From NCBI RefSeq assembly GCF_000826525.2, contig NZ_LN651329.1, positions 278,005 to 342,004 on the forward strand: DNA of 64,000 bases, written 5' to 3'. The DNA comes from Mobilicoccus massiliensis. GTDB lineage: Bacteria; Actinomycetota; Actinomycetes; Actinomycetales; Dermatophilaceae. The notes under the pieces were generated by a model, which made no database searches, had not been told where the DNA came from, and saw nothing but the letters and a program-made list of their open reading frames with translations. Positions 17,484-26,395 of this stretch are shown here, in pieces (position 1 is the stretch's first letter; each line of letters starts with the position of its first letter). The position numbers and the translations under genes are program-made.

Positions 17484-18278
17484 GTGACCGCTCGCGGACT
17501 CGCTCTGGACGACGCGGCGTGGTCGAGCCCGTGGCGCACCCGACGGGTGCTCGACAAGGCCGTTCTCGCGCTCGGGCTTCTTGCCTGCGCCGTCGCACTC
17601 CCACCCGTTCCCGGGGGAGTGCTGGCCGGCGTCGCGGCGTTGGCGATCATGCTCGGACCCGCCTGCGTGCGCCCCGGCCTGCTCGTCCGCTGTCTGCTCG
17701 CGCCACTCGTCTTCATCGTCGTCGGTGCCGTCACCGTGCTCGTCACGGTCTCCTGGGACGGCGGCCCCCGCATCGGGCTGGCTCCGCAAATGCTCCCGAC
17801 CGTCGGCACGCTGCTCGTCCGTGGCACCGCGGGCGCTCTCGCGATGTTCCTGCTCGCGACGACCACCCCGATGGTCGATCTCTTCGCCGCGATGCGCCGG
17901 GCGCGCATCCCCGATCCGCTCATCGAGGTCGCGAGCCTCGTGTACCGGCTCGTGTTCGTTCTTTTGGAGTCGGCGGGCGCGATTCGGGAGGCGCAGGAGT
18001 CCCGGCTCGGATACTCCTCCCGGTCCGCGGCCTACCGGTCGATGTCGGCGCTCGTCGCGGCCGTGCTCGTGCGTGCCTGGACGCGGGCCCGCCGGTTGGA
18101 GGACGGGCTCGCGGGGCGTGGTTACACCGACTCGCTGCGTACGCTCGACCCGCCCCGACACGCCTCGTCACGGTTCCTCGTCGCGTCGATCCTGCTCGTC
18201 GCCTCGATCGTCACGACCTCGGTCGTCGTCTCGCTGGCAGACCCGAACGTCTGGCCGGCCTGGAAGGGGATGGCATGA
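17484..18278 (+). CDS. cbiQ: Cobalt ECF transporter T component CbiQ
   Basis: 264 residues with about five membrane segments. [21 protein letters not shown] and the later [17 protein letters not shown] / [14 protein letters not shown] contain the two Ala-Arg-Gly-like coupling helices that contact the ATPases in ECF T components. GTG 17484 is chosen because AGAGGAG is 8 nt upstream; the in-frame extension upstream is Arg-rich and non-homologous. It overlaps cbiO by 4 nt. Separated from cbiMN by an inverted gene, so probably outside riboswitch control. Confidence 0.9.
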   Translation: MTARGLALDDAAWSSPWRTRRVLDKAVLALGLLACAVALPPVPGGVLAGVAALAIMLGPACVRPGLLVRCLLAPLVFIVVGAVTVLVTVSWDGGPRIGLAPQMLPTVGTLLVRGTAGALAMFLLATTTPMVDLFAAMRRARIPDPLIEVASLVYRLVFVLLESAGAIREAQESRLGYSSRSAAYRSMSALVAAVLVRAWTRARRLEDGLAGRGYTDSLRTLDPPRHASSRFLVASILLVASIVTTSVVVSLADPNVWPAWKGMA

Positions 18279-19141
18279 GTCACCAGTCGCTGCACGCCCA
18301 GGGCGTGGCCTTCGACTACGACGGACTGCCCGTGCTGACCGGCGCCGACCTCGCGATCGACGGGGGCACCCGGATCGCGCTGCTCGGTGCCAACGGCTCG
18401 GGCAAGACGACGCTGCTCCGCTGCCTCTCGGGTGCACTGCAGCCGAGGTCGGGACGCGTGCTCCTCGACGGTGAGCCGGTGCGCTACGACCGCGCCGGTA
18501 TGCGGCACCACCGCCAGAACGTGCAACTCGTCCTCCAGGACCCCGATGATCAGCTCTTCTCCGCCGACGTGCGTCGAGACGTGAGCTTCGGACCGCTCAA
18601 CCTCGGGCTGAGCGAGGCCGAGACCCGTGAGCGCGTCGACGAGGCCCTGAACCTGCTCGGTATCACCGATCTTGCCGAGCGGCCCGTGCACCAGCTCTCC
18701 TACGGCCAGCGCAAACGCGCCGCGATCGCCGGCGCCGTCGCCATGCGACCGTGCCTGCTGCTGCTCGACGAGCCGACGGCGGGCCTCGACCCGGTCGGCG
18801 TCGAGGAGGTGCTGGCGGCTCTGCGCCGACTCGAGGCGCATCGGACGACGGTGGTCCTCGCGACCCACGACGTCGACCTCGCGCTCGCGTGGGCGCACGA
18901 CTGCGCCGTCGTCCTCGACGGCCGGGTCGTGCAGGGCGATCCCGCGGACGTGCTCGATCGCACCGATCTGCTCGACGCCGCCCGGCTGCGACGGCCGTGG
19001 GTGCTCGAACTCGCCGCCCGCCTGGGGCTCGGGCACGACGCCGATGCCGCACCTCTACGTGACCTCGACGGCATCGCCGACCGTCTGCGCACCGACCCGA
19101 CCCGATCCCGCGCGACGACCGACCTGCCGCCCACCCGGTAG
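18275..19141 (+). CDS. cbiO: Cobalt ECF transporter ATPase CbiO
   Basis: 288 residues with all ABC ATPase motifs: Walker [10 protein letters not shown] (residues 38-46), Q loop [10 protein letters not shown], signature LSYGQRKR (near 142), Walker [13 protein letters not shown] and switch histidine [26 protein letters not shown] is typical of CbiO/EcfA subunits. It drives CbiMNQ. A single CbiO would act as a homodimer. Its stop is 6 nt from the first arm of a family A repeat array. Confidence 0.95.
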   Translation: MSHQSLHAQGVAFDYDGLPVLTGADLAIDGGTRIALLGANGSGKTTLLRCLSGALQPRSGRVLLDGEPVRYDRAGMRHHRQNVQLVLQDPDDQLFSADVRRDVSFGPLNLGLSEAETRERVDEALNLLGITDLAERPVHQLSYGQRKRAAIAGAVAMRPCLLLLDEPTAGLDPVGVEEVLAALRRLEAHRTTVVLATHDVDLALAWAHDCAVVLDGRVVQGDPADVLDRTDLLDAARLRRPWVLELAARLGLGHDADAAPLRDLDGIADRLRTDPTRSRATTDLPPTR

Positions 19142-19147
19142 CGCACC

Positions 19148-19388
19148 CTCGAACAGGCCGCTTCACCCTGGGCGCTCTGACTGATCACGCTCGGACAGGC
19201 GCTTTCGTCACACGTCGGCCGTCGTTTCGTGCTCGGACAGGCGCTTTCGTCACACGCCGACCGCCGATTCACGCTCGGACAGGCGCTTTCGTCCACGAGA
19301 CGCGGTGAAAGAGCCTGTTCGAGCGGGTGGTGGGTGCGGGGGGCGTGGGGTGGCGTGGGCCGTCGGGGTGAAGGTGCCTGTTCGAGCG
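19148..19388. repeat. Family A repeat array between convergent cbiO and the kinase gene
   Basis: Six arms: 19148-19167, 19189-19209, 19231-19250 and 19272-19292 in one orientation, then 19304-19325 and 19367-19388 reversed. Middle copies share CGCTCGGACAGGCGCTTTCGTC and a period of about 42 nt, suggesting recent local duplication. The array fills nearly all of the 248 nt between two gene ends and starts 7 nt after the cbiO stop. Confidence 0.85.
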
Positions 19389-19389
19389 A

Positions 19390-20373
19390 TCACCAACGCT
19401 GGGAGAGGGCCTTGGCGAGAGCGATGCGTGCCGTGAGGGTCGCTGCGTCGCCGCGCTCGGCGGCCTCGAGCGCGTCGTCGACGGTGCGCACGAGTGCCCA
19501 GGCTCGGGCGCGATCCTCATCGATCCCTGCCGCGTCACAGATCCATCCCAGCCGTAAATGCACACCCCAGGCGATCTCGGTGCCCATCTCGGTCCATCGA
19601 TTGTGCAGCGCCGGCCACACGGCGAACGCGGGCTCCGCGGCCATGGGCTTGGGATCGATGGCGAGCCATTCGCCGCCGGACGGATCGGGTGCGTCGTCGG
19701 CCCGCGAGTCCCCTTCGGCGGCAGGCGAGTTCGGCAGCACGGCGAGGACGTTCTCGTAGTGGAGGTCGGTGTGGACGAGCCGGCCGTCGACGTCGTCCTC
19801 GAGAAGTCCGGTGATCGTCGACCGCGCCTGCTGCACCAGCCGGCGCGGGACCTGCGTCACGGCCGGAGAATCGAAGGACGCGACCCGCTGAGCCCATCCG
19901 GACAGTCGCGCGAGCCGAGGCAGGGCGGGGCGGTCGAGGCGTCGCAGTAGTCCTCCCAAGATCTCGCAGGCCTCGTCGACGGGCAGCCTCGACAGGTCGC
20001 GGTCGGCGTCGAGCCGGGCGAGCAGCAGCGTGGCGCGCGACGGATCCGCGGCGAGGAGCGGCACGGCGCCGTCACCGTCCCAGGCACGTAGCGCGAGGTG
20101 CTCGTCGCGCGACTCGGCGTGCGGCCAGGCCACCTTGAGCGCGGCCGGCGTGCCGTCGGTGCAGCGGACGGGGACGACGAGGGCGCAGACCCCGTGTCGG
20201 GCGGGCCCGTCGACCGCGAGCTCCCACCGCGCCAACGCTCCGCGCAGGAGCTTCGGAAGGGACCGCAGCCAGTCGTCGCCGGAGACATCGGGCTCCGGCG
20301 GACGTCCCGCAAGCAGTGCGCGGAACTCCGCCGGAATCAGTGCTGCGACGTCGACGCCCGACATGTCCGACAC
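19390..20373 (-). CDS. Aminoglycoside/hydroxyurea-type phosphotransferase
   Basis: 327 residues of the APH kinase fold (aminoglycoside/hydroxyurea resistance kinase family). Catalytic loop RLVHTDLHYENVLA (Asp is the base) and metal-binding EWLAIDPKP are clear; ALKVAWPHAESRDEHLAL holds the ATP-anchoring Lys and helix-C Glu. An acidic, Ser/Asp-rich insert splits the two loops. Close relatives include streptomycin 6-kinases, but many chromosomal homologues have no known resistance role, so substrate is open. The first codon is GTG 20373; ATG 20364 is an alternative. The stop borders the repeat array. Confidence 0.82.
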   Translation of the reverse strand: MSDMSGVDVAALIPAEFRALLAGRPPEPDVSGDDWLRSLPKLLRGALARWELAVDGPARHGVCALVVPVRCTDGTPAALKVAWPHAESRDEHLALRAWDGDGAVPLLAADPSRATLLLARLDADRDLSRLPVDEACEILGGLLRRLDRPALPRLARLSGWAQRVASFDSPAVTQVPRRLVQQARSTITGLLEDDVDGRLVHTDLHYENVLAVLPNSPAAEGDSRADDAPDPSGGEWLAIDPKPMAAEPAFAVWPALHNRWTEMGTEIAWGVHLRLGWICDAAGIDEDRARAWALVRTVDDALEAAERGDAATLTARIALAKALSQRW

Positions 20374-20539
20374 TGTGACACGCCGCTCGGGCCCGACCGT
20401 GCTCGGGCGTCCGGACCGACCGCCGCGGTGTCACCCGGCAGCGTGGCCGAGGCCGAACAGATCCATGAGTGCGGTCGTCCACGCTGCCGTGGAAACGACG
20501 GCTGTTTCGGCGGGGACCCGGCCTGACGCCGACGCCTCG

Positions 20540-22078
20540 TCAGTCGAGCGAGACCCGGTCGTCGAGCGGCACGTACATCCCCGCGAAGGCGCCCGCCCCG
20601 AGTTGGACGTGGGGCCGACCGTCGATGAGCACCCGCCGCAGTGCCGGCGCGCGGGACGGGCGTTCCAGGACGACGGTGCGGGTCGGCCCGTGCGCCTCGG
20701 CAGATCGCCCGGTGTGCGCGCCGGCGGCGAGGATCGCCGGTCGCGTCCCGGGGAACTCGACGACCTCGGACACTCCCGTGACGAAGGCCCGCCGGGGCCG
20801 TTCGCGCACCCACTCGCCCCGATACGGGCCGTCGGCCATGCGCAGCCAGACGCCGGTTCGTCCGTCGATCCGTTCACGGGCGTCGTAGCGGACGTGGCGG
20901 GCATCGGCGCGCGTGATGCGACGCACCTCGGCGACCTTTCCGCTGGGTGACTTCCTGAGCAGGACGTGGGCGCCCCGCGCGAGCTCCCCGGGGCCGCCCT
21001 GGAATGCGGCCGGGGCGTCCTCGAGGAGGGCGTCGGCGAGGTGGGCGAAGCGGCGATCACCGGAGAAGCCGGCGATGGCGTTGAGTTGTCGCACGTGGAT
21101 GGCGTGGTACTTCTCACTGCGTTCGTCGTGCTCGAGGCAGTAGCGCGACACCTCGCCGGGGACGCGAATCTCCTCGGCGCGGTCGAGCGTTGCCGTCATC
21201 GCACCGCGAAGGATCGTGGCCGCCTCGGGGTTCTGCGTCTCGCGCCAGTACTCGTAGATGCCGAAGAGCCCGAAGTTGTGGCCGTTGTACGCGCGGTCGT
21301 GCAAAGTTCCGGCGTACTCCTCGAGCCAGAGACTGCCGCCGGGCAGCACGTCGGTGACCCACGGCTCGTCCGGGGTCCGCGGCCGGGTGAAGGAGGCGAA
21401 CGTCGCATCCGCAGCCTCGGCCCAGCGCGGGTCGCCGGTCGCGTCGTGGAGCCGGAGCAGCGCCGAGAGCGCCTGCCCCTGAGCCATGCCCGAGTACCAG
21501 GGGGCTCGAAGGGTCCACCGGTCCTCGCCGTGGAGGGCGAAGTCGAAGTGATACCCGAAGAACAGGGCACCGTGAGAACGGTCCGCGTATCCGAGCAGAT
21601 GGTCGGCGTTCTTGACGGCGAGCCGCAGGTACCGGGAGTCACCGGTGGCGCGGTAGCTCTCGAGCCAGCCCATGATGTGCGTCGCCTGGATGACGGGGTG
21701 GTCGTGGACGACGCCGGTCTTGCGGTGCCGGTAGCCGACGATGCCGTTCGTCGTCGCCACGGCGGTCGGGGTGAGGCCGATCCGGCCCACCCGCTGGGGC
21801 AGTTGCGCGTCGGGAACGACCCGAAGCGGGATGTCCTCGGCCACGAACGGCGGAAGACCCTCGACCGAGACCGTCGAGCGGGCCGGCTCGGCCTGCGGGG
21901 CACGAGGCGGGTCGACGGCGACGGCGCCTCCGGCATCGGAGCCGGCGGTGACGTCGGGACGCGCGGCGACGGTCTGCGGCGGGACGAGACGCGCGGACAC
22001 CGGTGCCGCGACCGACGCCGCGACCGGTGCTGCGACCAGCAGCGACGCCACCACGGCGAAGCGCAACGGCTTGTTCAT
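20540..22078 (-). CDS. Exported D-glucuronyl C5-epimerase-like protein
   Basis: 512 residues with a signal peptide (1-30) and an Ala/Pro/Asp-rich linker to about residue 70. The central part resembles the C5-epimerase C-terminal domain: WYSGMAQGQALSALLRLHDATGD, LEEYAG, NGHNFGLFGIYEYWRET and YHAIHVRQLNAIAGF, an (alpha/alpha)n barrel. In animals this enzyme converts glucuronate to iduronate in heparan sulfate; bacterial members may act on uronate polysaccharides. The last ~140 residues form an unassigned domain. Likely secreted or wall-associated. The activity is inferred from motifs only. Confidence 0.7.
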   Translation of the reverse strand: MNKPLRFAVVASLLVAAPVAASVAAPVSARLVPPQTVAARPDVTAGSDAGGAVAVDPPRAPQAEPARSTVSVEGLPPFVAEDIPLRVVPDAQLPQRVGRIGLTPTAVATTNGIVGYRHRKTGVVHDHPVIQATHIMGWLESYRATGDSRYLRLAVKNADHLLGYADRSHGALFFGYHFDFALHGEDRWTLRAPWYSGMAQGQALSALLRLHDATGDPRWAEAADATFASFTRPRTPDEPWVTDVLPGGSLWLEEYAGTLHDRAYNGHNFGLFGIYEYWRETQNPEAATILRGAMTATLDRAEEIRVPGEVSRYCLEHDERSEKYHAIHVRQLNAIAGFSGDRRFAHLADALLEDAPAAFQGGPGELARGAHVLLRKSPSGKVAEVRRITRADARHVRYDARERIDGRTGVWLRMADGPYRGEWVRERPRRAFVTGVSEVVEFPGTRPAILAAGAHTGRSAEAHGPTRTVVLERPSRAPALRRVLIDGRPHVQLGAGAFAGMYVPLDDRVSLD

Positions 22079-22194
22079 CGACCGGACCTCACATCGGGGG
22101 TGTGGTCACCCGATCGACCCGGCCGAGAGATTCATGAGCCAATTCGCCTGGCGCGTCGAGGAGTCCGCCGCACGAAGCCAGGCCCCGGGTCGAA

Positions 22195-22247
22195 CGCCCA
22201 CACAGGCGCTTTCGCCTGGGAACGTGGCGGAAACCGCCTGTGTGAGC
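22195..22247. repeat. Variant family A hairpin with compensated core
   Basis: Arms 22195-22216 and 22226-22247. Both carry CACACAGG instead of the usual CGGACAGG or CGAACAGG, so the change is matched across the stem. The hairpin ends 30 nt past the stop of the DyP peroxidase gene (minus strand). Confidence 0.75.
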
Positions 22248-22276
22248 GTCGGGGCGGACTCACCGCCGTGGTGAGG

Positions 22277-23569
22277 TCAGGCGCGCAGGAGTGTGGCGCC
22301 GACGAACGATCCCTCCTTCGCACCCGGAGGGATGGCGTAGGCGGCCGAGCCGATGTGCGTGGCCCAGGCGTTGAGGGCGTCGGCCTCGGCCAGGCGCCGC
22401 TGCACCGGGACGAACGCCGTGGCCAGGTCGGCCTGGTACGCGGCGAACAACAGGCCCTCCTCGAGGCCCTTCTCGGTCTCGACCGTGTAGTTGTACGGAC
22501 GCCGGATCATCCGTTCGGCCGCCGACCGCGCCTGGGCCCGGGCCGCGTGCGCGTTCGGTGCGATGACGGGGAAACCCTGGTCGTCGACCTTCGTGCGATC
22601 GACGACATCGGACTCCTGGGTGCCGGTGAGCGGCGAACCGTCGTGGACGCGGCGGCCGAAACCGATCTCCTTGGCCTCGGTGGACAGGTCGTCCCAGGTG
22701 GCCATGTCGATCCGCATCCGCCGCAGAACGAACTGCGAGCCGCCCGCGAGCCACGGCAGAGCCCGCCCGTCGTTCCACAGCACGCTCGCGACCTGCGCCG
22801 GATCGGACTCGTTGGCCGAGCCGTCACGCATGCCCATGAGGTTGCGCGGCGTCGTGCCGTCCGGCTCGCTTCCGCGCGCGGGCAGGAACCCGCGCTGCGC
22901 CCACCGCAGCGAGGCGAAGTCCGCGGCATCGCGCACGAGGCGTCGTTGGGCGTAGGTGAGGGTCATCGGATCCTCGCTGCACACCTGCAGCAGCAGGTCG
23001 GTGGGCCCCCAGCGTGGGTCGAGCCGGTCGGTGGAGAACGCGGGCATCTGCCGCACGACCGGCGGGCACGCCTCGGGTCGGCCGACGGCGTCGAACAACC
23101 CCGGGCCGAACCCGAACGTCACGGTGAGCCGCGCCGGGGTGGTCGCGAGCTGCCCGTCGACGGCGCCGAGCGGTGCCCGCCCGGCCATCAGCCGTGCGGC
23201 GTCGTCGCTCAGCAGTCGGAGGAGCGACTCGACGGCGGCCGCGTCGGAACCCCTCGCGAGATCGAATCCGAGGAACACTCCGTGTGCCTGGTGCGGGGTC
23301 GCGATGCCGGGTTGGTGCGCGCCCCAGAACGGTTCGGTCACTGCTCCGTGCACCGACTGCGTTCCGGGGCGCCCGGCCGCGCCCGGCCCGGCCACCGGTT
23401 CGCGTGCCGGCATCGCCCCTTCGGCTCCGCCGGCGCCGGTTCCCTCGGGATCACCGGGACGCGCGCCGACGGCGTGTCCGATCACGCCGCCACCCAGCGC
23501 GGTGCCCGCGAGCACGGCACCGCCACCGAGGAGAGCACGCCGCGAGAGTCCCGACGTGCCGGCACTCAT
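22277..23569 (-). CDS. DyP-type heme peroxidase (EfeB-like, Tat-exported)
   Basis: 430 residues. The N-terminus has a twin-arginine signal (SRRALLGGGAVLAG), so the folded, heme-loaded protein is exported. The DyP motif GMRDG places the distal Asp at residue 249, and the proximal heme ligand is His341 in APNAHAARAQ. EfeB-type enzymes oxidise dyes and porphyrinogens or take part in iron handling. Its ATG overlaps the stop of the PCu(A)C gene by 4 nt, tying it to a copper-chaperone operon rather than to efeU/efeO, neither of which is here. Confidence 0.9.
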   Translation of the reverse strand: MSAGTSGLSRRALLGGGAVLAGTALGGGVIGHAVGARPGDPEGTGAGGAEGAMPAREPVAGPGAAGRPGTQSVHGAVTEPFWGAHQPGIATPHQAHGVFLGFDLARGSDAAAVESLLRLLSDDAARLMAGRAPLGAVDGQLATTPARLTVTFGFGPGLFDAVGRPEACPPVVRQMPAFSTDRLDPRWGPTDLLLQVCSEDPMTLTYAQRRLVRDAADFASLRWAQRGFLPARGSEPDGTTPRNLMGMRDGSANESDPAQVASVLWNDGRALPWLAGGSQFVLRRMRIDMATWDDLSTEAKEIGFGRRVHDGSPLTGTQESDVVDRTKVDDQGFPVIAPNAHAARAQARSAAERMIRRPYNYTVETEKGLEEGLLFAAYQADLATAFVPVQRRLAEADALNAWATHIGSAAYAIPPGAKEGSFVGATLLRA

Positions 23570-24159
23570 GAGGACGTGGGGGTCGCGTTCGGCGTGGCGG
23601 CGGGCGAGGCCGGTGACGGTGACGTCGTCCCCGTCGAGCCGGAGTGGTACTTCTCGTCGCCGCCGGTGAAGGTCTTGGCCACCGCGTCGAACGCGATCTG
23701 GTGCCCGTCCTGCGTGGTGAGGGTCACGGTGACGGTCCGGCCCGGTGTGAGGGGCTGCGTCATCTTCATGACCATCACGTGGTCGCCGCCGGGGCGCAGT
23801 TCGCGAGTGGCACCCGGCTCGATGGTGAGGCCGCCGTCGACCTTCTGCATCGTGGCCCGGCCGTTGGCGGTGACGGTCTCGTGGATCTCGGTGAGCGGCG
23901 AGAGGGAGTTGGTCGCCGAGACGATCGTCACGGGGGAGCCGGTCGTGTTCTGCAGGGTGGCGAAGACGCCGGTCATCGGCATGTCGCCGAGTTCGGGAAC
24001 GGCGCGCGCCCACGCGTCGGTGACGCGGATCGGTGCGGTGGGCGTCGTGGGCGAGGCGGTGGGCGTGTCGGCGCCAGGGGTGTTCTGGCCGCTGCTGCAG
24101 CCGGCTGCCGTCACGAGTGTGAGGGCAGCGAGGATCGAGGCGAGGGTCGTGCGTGACAT
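23566..24159 (-). CDS. PCu(A)C-type copper chaperone lipoprotein
   Basis: 197 residues. Lipobox VTAAGC near residue 21 and a Thr/Pro linker lead to a PCu(A)C (DUF461) domain. The copper ligands of the family appear as a Met after GDMPMTGVF, H in LTEIHETV, M in ATMQKV and HVMVMKM (the H-x-M-x-M-type motif). It carries copper outside the membrane, classically to cytochrome oxidase. The Ser/Pro/Thr-rich C-terminal tail is extra. Middle gene of a three-gene minus-strand operon. Confidence 0.88.
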   Translation of the reverse strand: MSRTTLASILAALTLVTAAGCSSGQNTPGADTPTASPTTPTAPIRVTDAWARAVPELGDMPMTGVFATLQNTTGSPVTIVSATNSLSPLTEIHETVTANGRATMQKVDGGLTIEPGATRELRPGGDHVMVMKMTQPLTPGRTVTVTLTTQDGHQIAFDAVAKTFTGGDEKYHSGSTGTTSPSPASPAATPNATPTSS

Positions 24160-24189
24160 GGGAGTCCTTCGGGTCGGTTCGTGCGTGGA

Positions 24190-24780
24190 TCAGGCGCGAA
24201 CGAACCGAGGTGGGCCGCGAAGCCCGACGGCGACGACGACATCGCGGGCCGCGGATGCGACGACGGGTGAGGTGGCGCGCACTCGCGGGGTCGCTCTCGA
24301 CACCGGCACGGCAACGCGCAACACGCGGCGAATCGCTCGACGCACCTGCTGCCTGGCGGGGCCGAGAAGCCACGCGAGCAGCACCGTGGCGAGCAGGTGC
24401 GTCGTGAGCATGAGCGGTGAGACGCCGTGCGCGTGCGGTGCCGGTGGGACCATCGCCACGGCCTGGCCGACGGGAAGCCCGAGGTGTCCGCCGTGATGGG
24501 CGTGGCCGGGCGTCGGGGTCGTGATCACGGCTCCCGAGGTCGCGACCGTGTGCAACACCCCGTGCGCGATGACCTGGAAGGCGCCGAAGAACACCGCGAG
24601 CCGACGTGCTCGGCGGGCCGGCGACGCCACCTCGATGAGCGCAGCGAGCACGAGGGCCAGCACCGCGACGAGCAGCAACGCCACGGGAGAGGGCGAGCGG
24701 CCTCCGCCGAGCAGATGTCCGGAGACCGACAGCCCCACCACCGCCAGGGCGGTGAGGGTGCAGCGTCGCAGGTCGGTCAC
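24190..24780 (-). CDS. Small His-rich membrane protein of the copper-chaperone operon
   Basis: 196 residues with about four or five hydrophobic segments and a histidine-rich loop (PGHAHHGGHLG, APHAHG) between the third and fourth. I recognise no named family, but proteins of this kind often precede PCu(A)C genes in actinobacteria. GTG 24780 is used because the in-frame upstream part is polar and unlike a membrane start. It lies 30 nt upstream of the PCu(A)C gene. A role in metal delivery or sensing is inferred from context. Confidence 0.65.
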   Translation of the reverse strand: MTDLRRCTLTALAVVGLSVSGHLLGGGRSPSPVALLLVAVLALVLAALIEVASPARRARRLAVFFGAFQVIAHGVLHTVATSGAVITTPTPGHAHHGGHLGLPVGQAVAMVPPAPHAHGVSPLMLTTHLLATVLLAWLLGPARQQVRRAIRRVLRVAVPVSRATPRVRATSPVVASAARDVVVAVGLRGPPRFVRA

Positions 24781-24886
24781 GCTCGCGAGCCTACTGCTCC
24801 CCACCGACGAGCGGTCCGCTCCCGCGACGACGTCTCCGGACCCGGTGCCCGAGCGCACCGACCCTGGCAGCGGCCCGACCTGCGAG

Positions 24887-24950
24887 GTGGCAGATGGGAT
24901 GGCGGCCGAGCGGGGGTGAGGACCCCGGGATGGCTGCCATCACGTCTTCC
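24887..24950 (+). repeat. Family B hairpin repeat, copy 1
   Basis: The 5' end is GTGGCAGATGGGATGGCGGC and the 3' end GCTGCCATCACGTCTTCC, with GGGGT and ACCCC between. The outer parts and the inner part pair as nested hairpins. The same ends occur in reverse orientation at 52743-52810. It lies about 40 nt past the DUF4439 stop. Confidence 0.7.
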
Positions 24951-24990
24951 TTCTTCGCCGGGCGCGGCGCGCGCATCCCTCCGCTGGGCG

Positions 24991-26172
24991 TCACCCGCGG
25001 GGCGGCGGTGTCGAGGCACGGGTCCGCGCCCGTGGCGTCGTGGGCGGCGAGGTCGTGGCCGGCGGGTTCGCCGTCTTCGGTGAGGCCGAGCGAGGGGACG
25101 GACGCGCCGCGTCTGCCGTCGGGGACGTGGTGGGTGGTGCGGCCGGGGCCGCCGCCGGACGCAGCCCCGGGAGCGGACGCACGGCCCCGCCGCAGCGCAG
25201 CCGGGTCGTCTCGGCGAGCGACGTCAACCGGAGGAGGCTCGCGGATGCCCCGGAGTACGGTCCGCCGGAGGGGATGATCGCCTCCGGGGCGACGGTGGGT
25301 TGCGCGTCAGCCCCAGGCGGCGGGGGATCTCCACCGGACTCGTCGCCTGCGTCATCGGCGTCGTGCAGCGCGGTGGCCGTCGGCACGACGGCATCGAGAA
25401 CGACCGCGACGAGCCGGTCGAGCACGGTGTTCGCGAGACGCGCCGCCTGAGACGGCGAGGTCACCGGGCCCGGCAGTGGGTAGCCGAGGGGGCGCGGCGG
25501 CAGGTCGTGCACCCCCGCGGCGAGCCCGGCCTCGGCGAGGCGTAGCGACCGCAACCCGTCGAGCATCGGTGTGCGTCGCGCGGCGTCGGACTGGGCGGCG
25601 GCGACCTCCAACCCGTAGGCCGCCGACCGGATCGCGCCGATGAGGTGGGCGGCCAGTTCCTCGGAGGCCGCTCGCCACGGCAGCGGCGGCAGCGCGGCTC
25701 CACCTGGTGCTCCGGCGGCACGCAGGGCGTCGAGGACGACGGCTCGTTGCGCGTGGCTCGCGACGACGACTCCCGCCGCCCGCGGCGCGAGTCCGTCGAG
25801 GGCCACCAGTCCCGGCCCGTCGAGGTCGGCGAACTCGAGATCGGCGAGGTCACCGAGGTCGGCCCGACGCGCCGGCGCCGACGTGCGCGGGGCCGGTGCG
25901 GGGGAAAGCGGCGGGTCCAGGGCCGCCAAGGCCCCGTCCAGCGCGGCGAGCTGGGCCACCTGGACCGGCCGCCACCGCGCCACGACCGGGTCGTCGACTC
26001 CGACGCAGGCCGCGACGAGCCCCGCGACCCGACGCCGTTCGGTGAGAATCGCCGGGCCTGCCGGGTCGGGGGAGGGCTCGGGTAGGAAGGCGGGCGCGTC
26101 GGACTCCAGGCGGATCCGGCATCCGGCGAGCGGCACCGCCAGAGCCCCCAGCATCAGCGCTCGCCTGCTCAC
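24991..26172 (-). CDS. DUF4439 ferritin-like lipoprotein
   Basis: 393 residues. The start [18 protein letters not shown] joins a twin-arginine-like motif to a lipobox, so the protein is exported and lipid-anchored. After an Ala/Pro-rich region, [18 protein letters not shown]...[14 protein letters not shown] fits the ferritin-like DUF4439 domain near residues 220-300. The last ~80 residues are low-complexity Pro/Thr/Ser. GTG 26172 puts the signal at the N-terminus. Its divergent position next to rimP is widely conserved in actinobacteria. Function unknown. Confidence 0.75.
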   Translation of the reverse strand: MSRRALMLGALAVPLAGCRIRLESDAPAFLPEPSPDPAGPAILTERRRVAGLVAACVGVDDPVVARWRPVQVAQLAALDGALAALDPPLSPAPAPRTSAPARRADLGDLADLEFADLDGPGLVALDGLAPRAAGVVVASHAQRAVVLDALRAAGAPGGAALPPLPWRAASEELAAHLIGAIRSAAYGLEVAAAQSDAARRTPMLDGLRSLRLAEAGLAAGVHDLPPRPLGYPLPGPVTSPSQAARLANTVLDRLVAVVLDAVVPTATALHDADDAGDESGGDPPPPGADAQPTVAPEAIIPSGGPYSGASASLLRLTSLAETTRLRCGGAVRPLPGLRPAAAPAAPPTTSPTADAARPSPRSASPKTANPPATTSPPTTPRARTRASTPPPRG

Positions 26173-26324
26173 GTGCGCGGCGCCACCCACCGTCCCCCGG
26201 TCCCTGTGCGAACTCCACCCCACCCCGTCATCATCGCAGGTCGCGAGGCCGAGCGTTCCGCTTGCCGCGGCATCACTCCGGCGCGCGGCCCCGCGGACAT
26301 GCGCCGGTCTTCGTCACCGTCGCC

Positions 26325-26356
26325 TAGAGTGGGCGCTTGCGAAGGTCGACCTTCGC
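26325..26356 (+). promoter_or_regulatory. rimP operon -10 box and 18-bp perfect palindrome
   Basis: TAGAGT (26325-26330) is a plausible -10. Just downstream is GCGAAGGTCGACCTTCGC (26339-26356), a gapless perfect palindrome in the start of the predicted 5' leader of rimP-nusA-infB. It may be an operator; as RNA it has no loop, so a hairpin is less likely. Confidence 0.5.
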
Positions 26357-26395
26357 GCGCAGTCGGCAGGATTCGAGAACATCGGGAGGTGTGGC

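Noticed and set aside
22195..22247. Plain intrinsic terminator only
   Set aside because: It does resemble a terminator, but the arms clearly belong to the repeat family and carry the same ends, so it is listed as a repeat.
20966..24496. 1176-residue open frame on the plus strand, opposite the epimerase and DyP operon
   Set aside because: It is Arg/Gly/Val-rich, has no domain, and lies exactly antisense to genes with clear motifs; long antisense frames are expected at this GC content. The same applies to 1145-4033 (+) and 28523-31621 (-).
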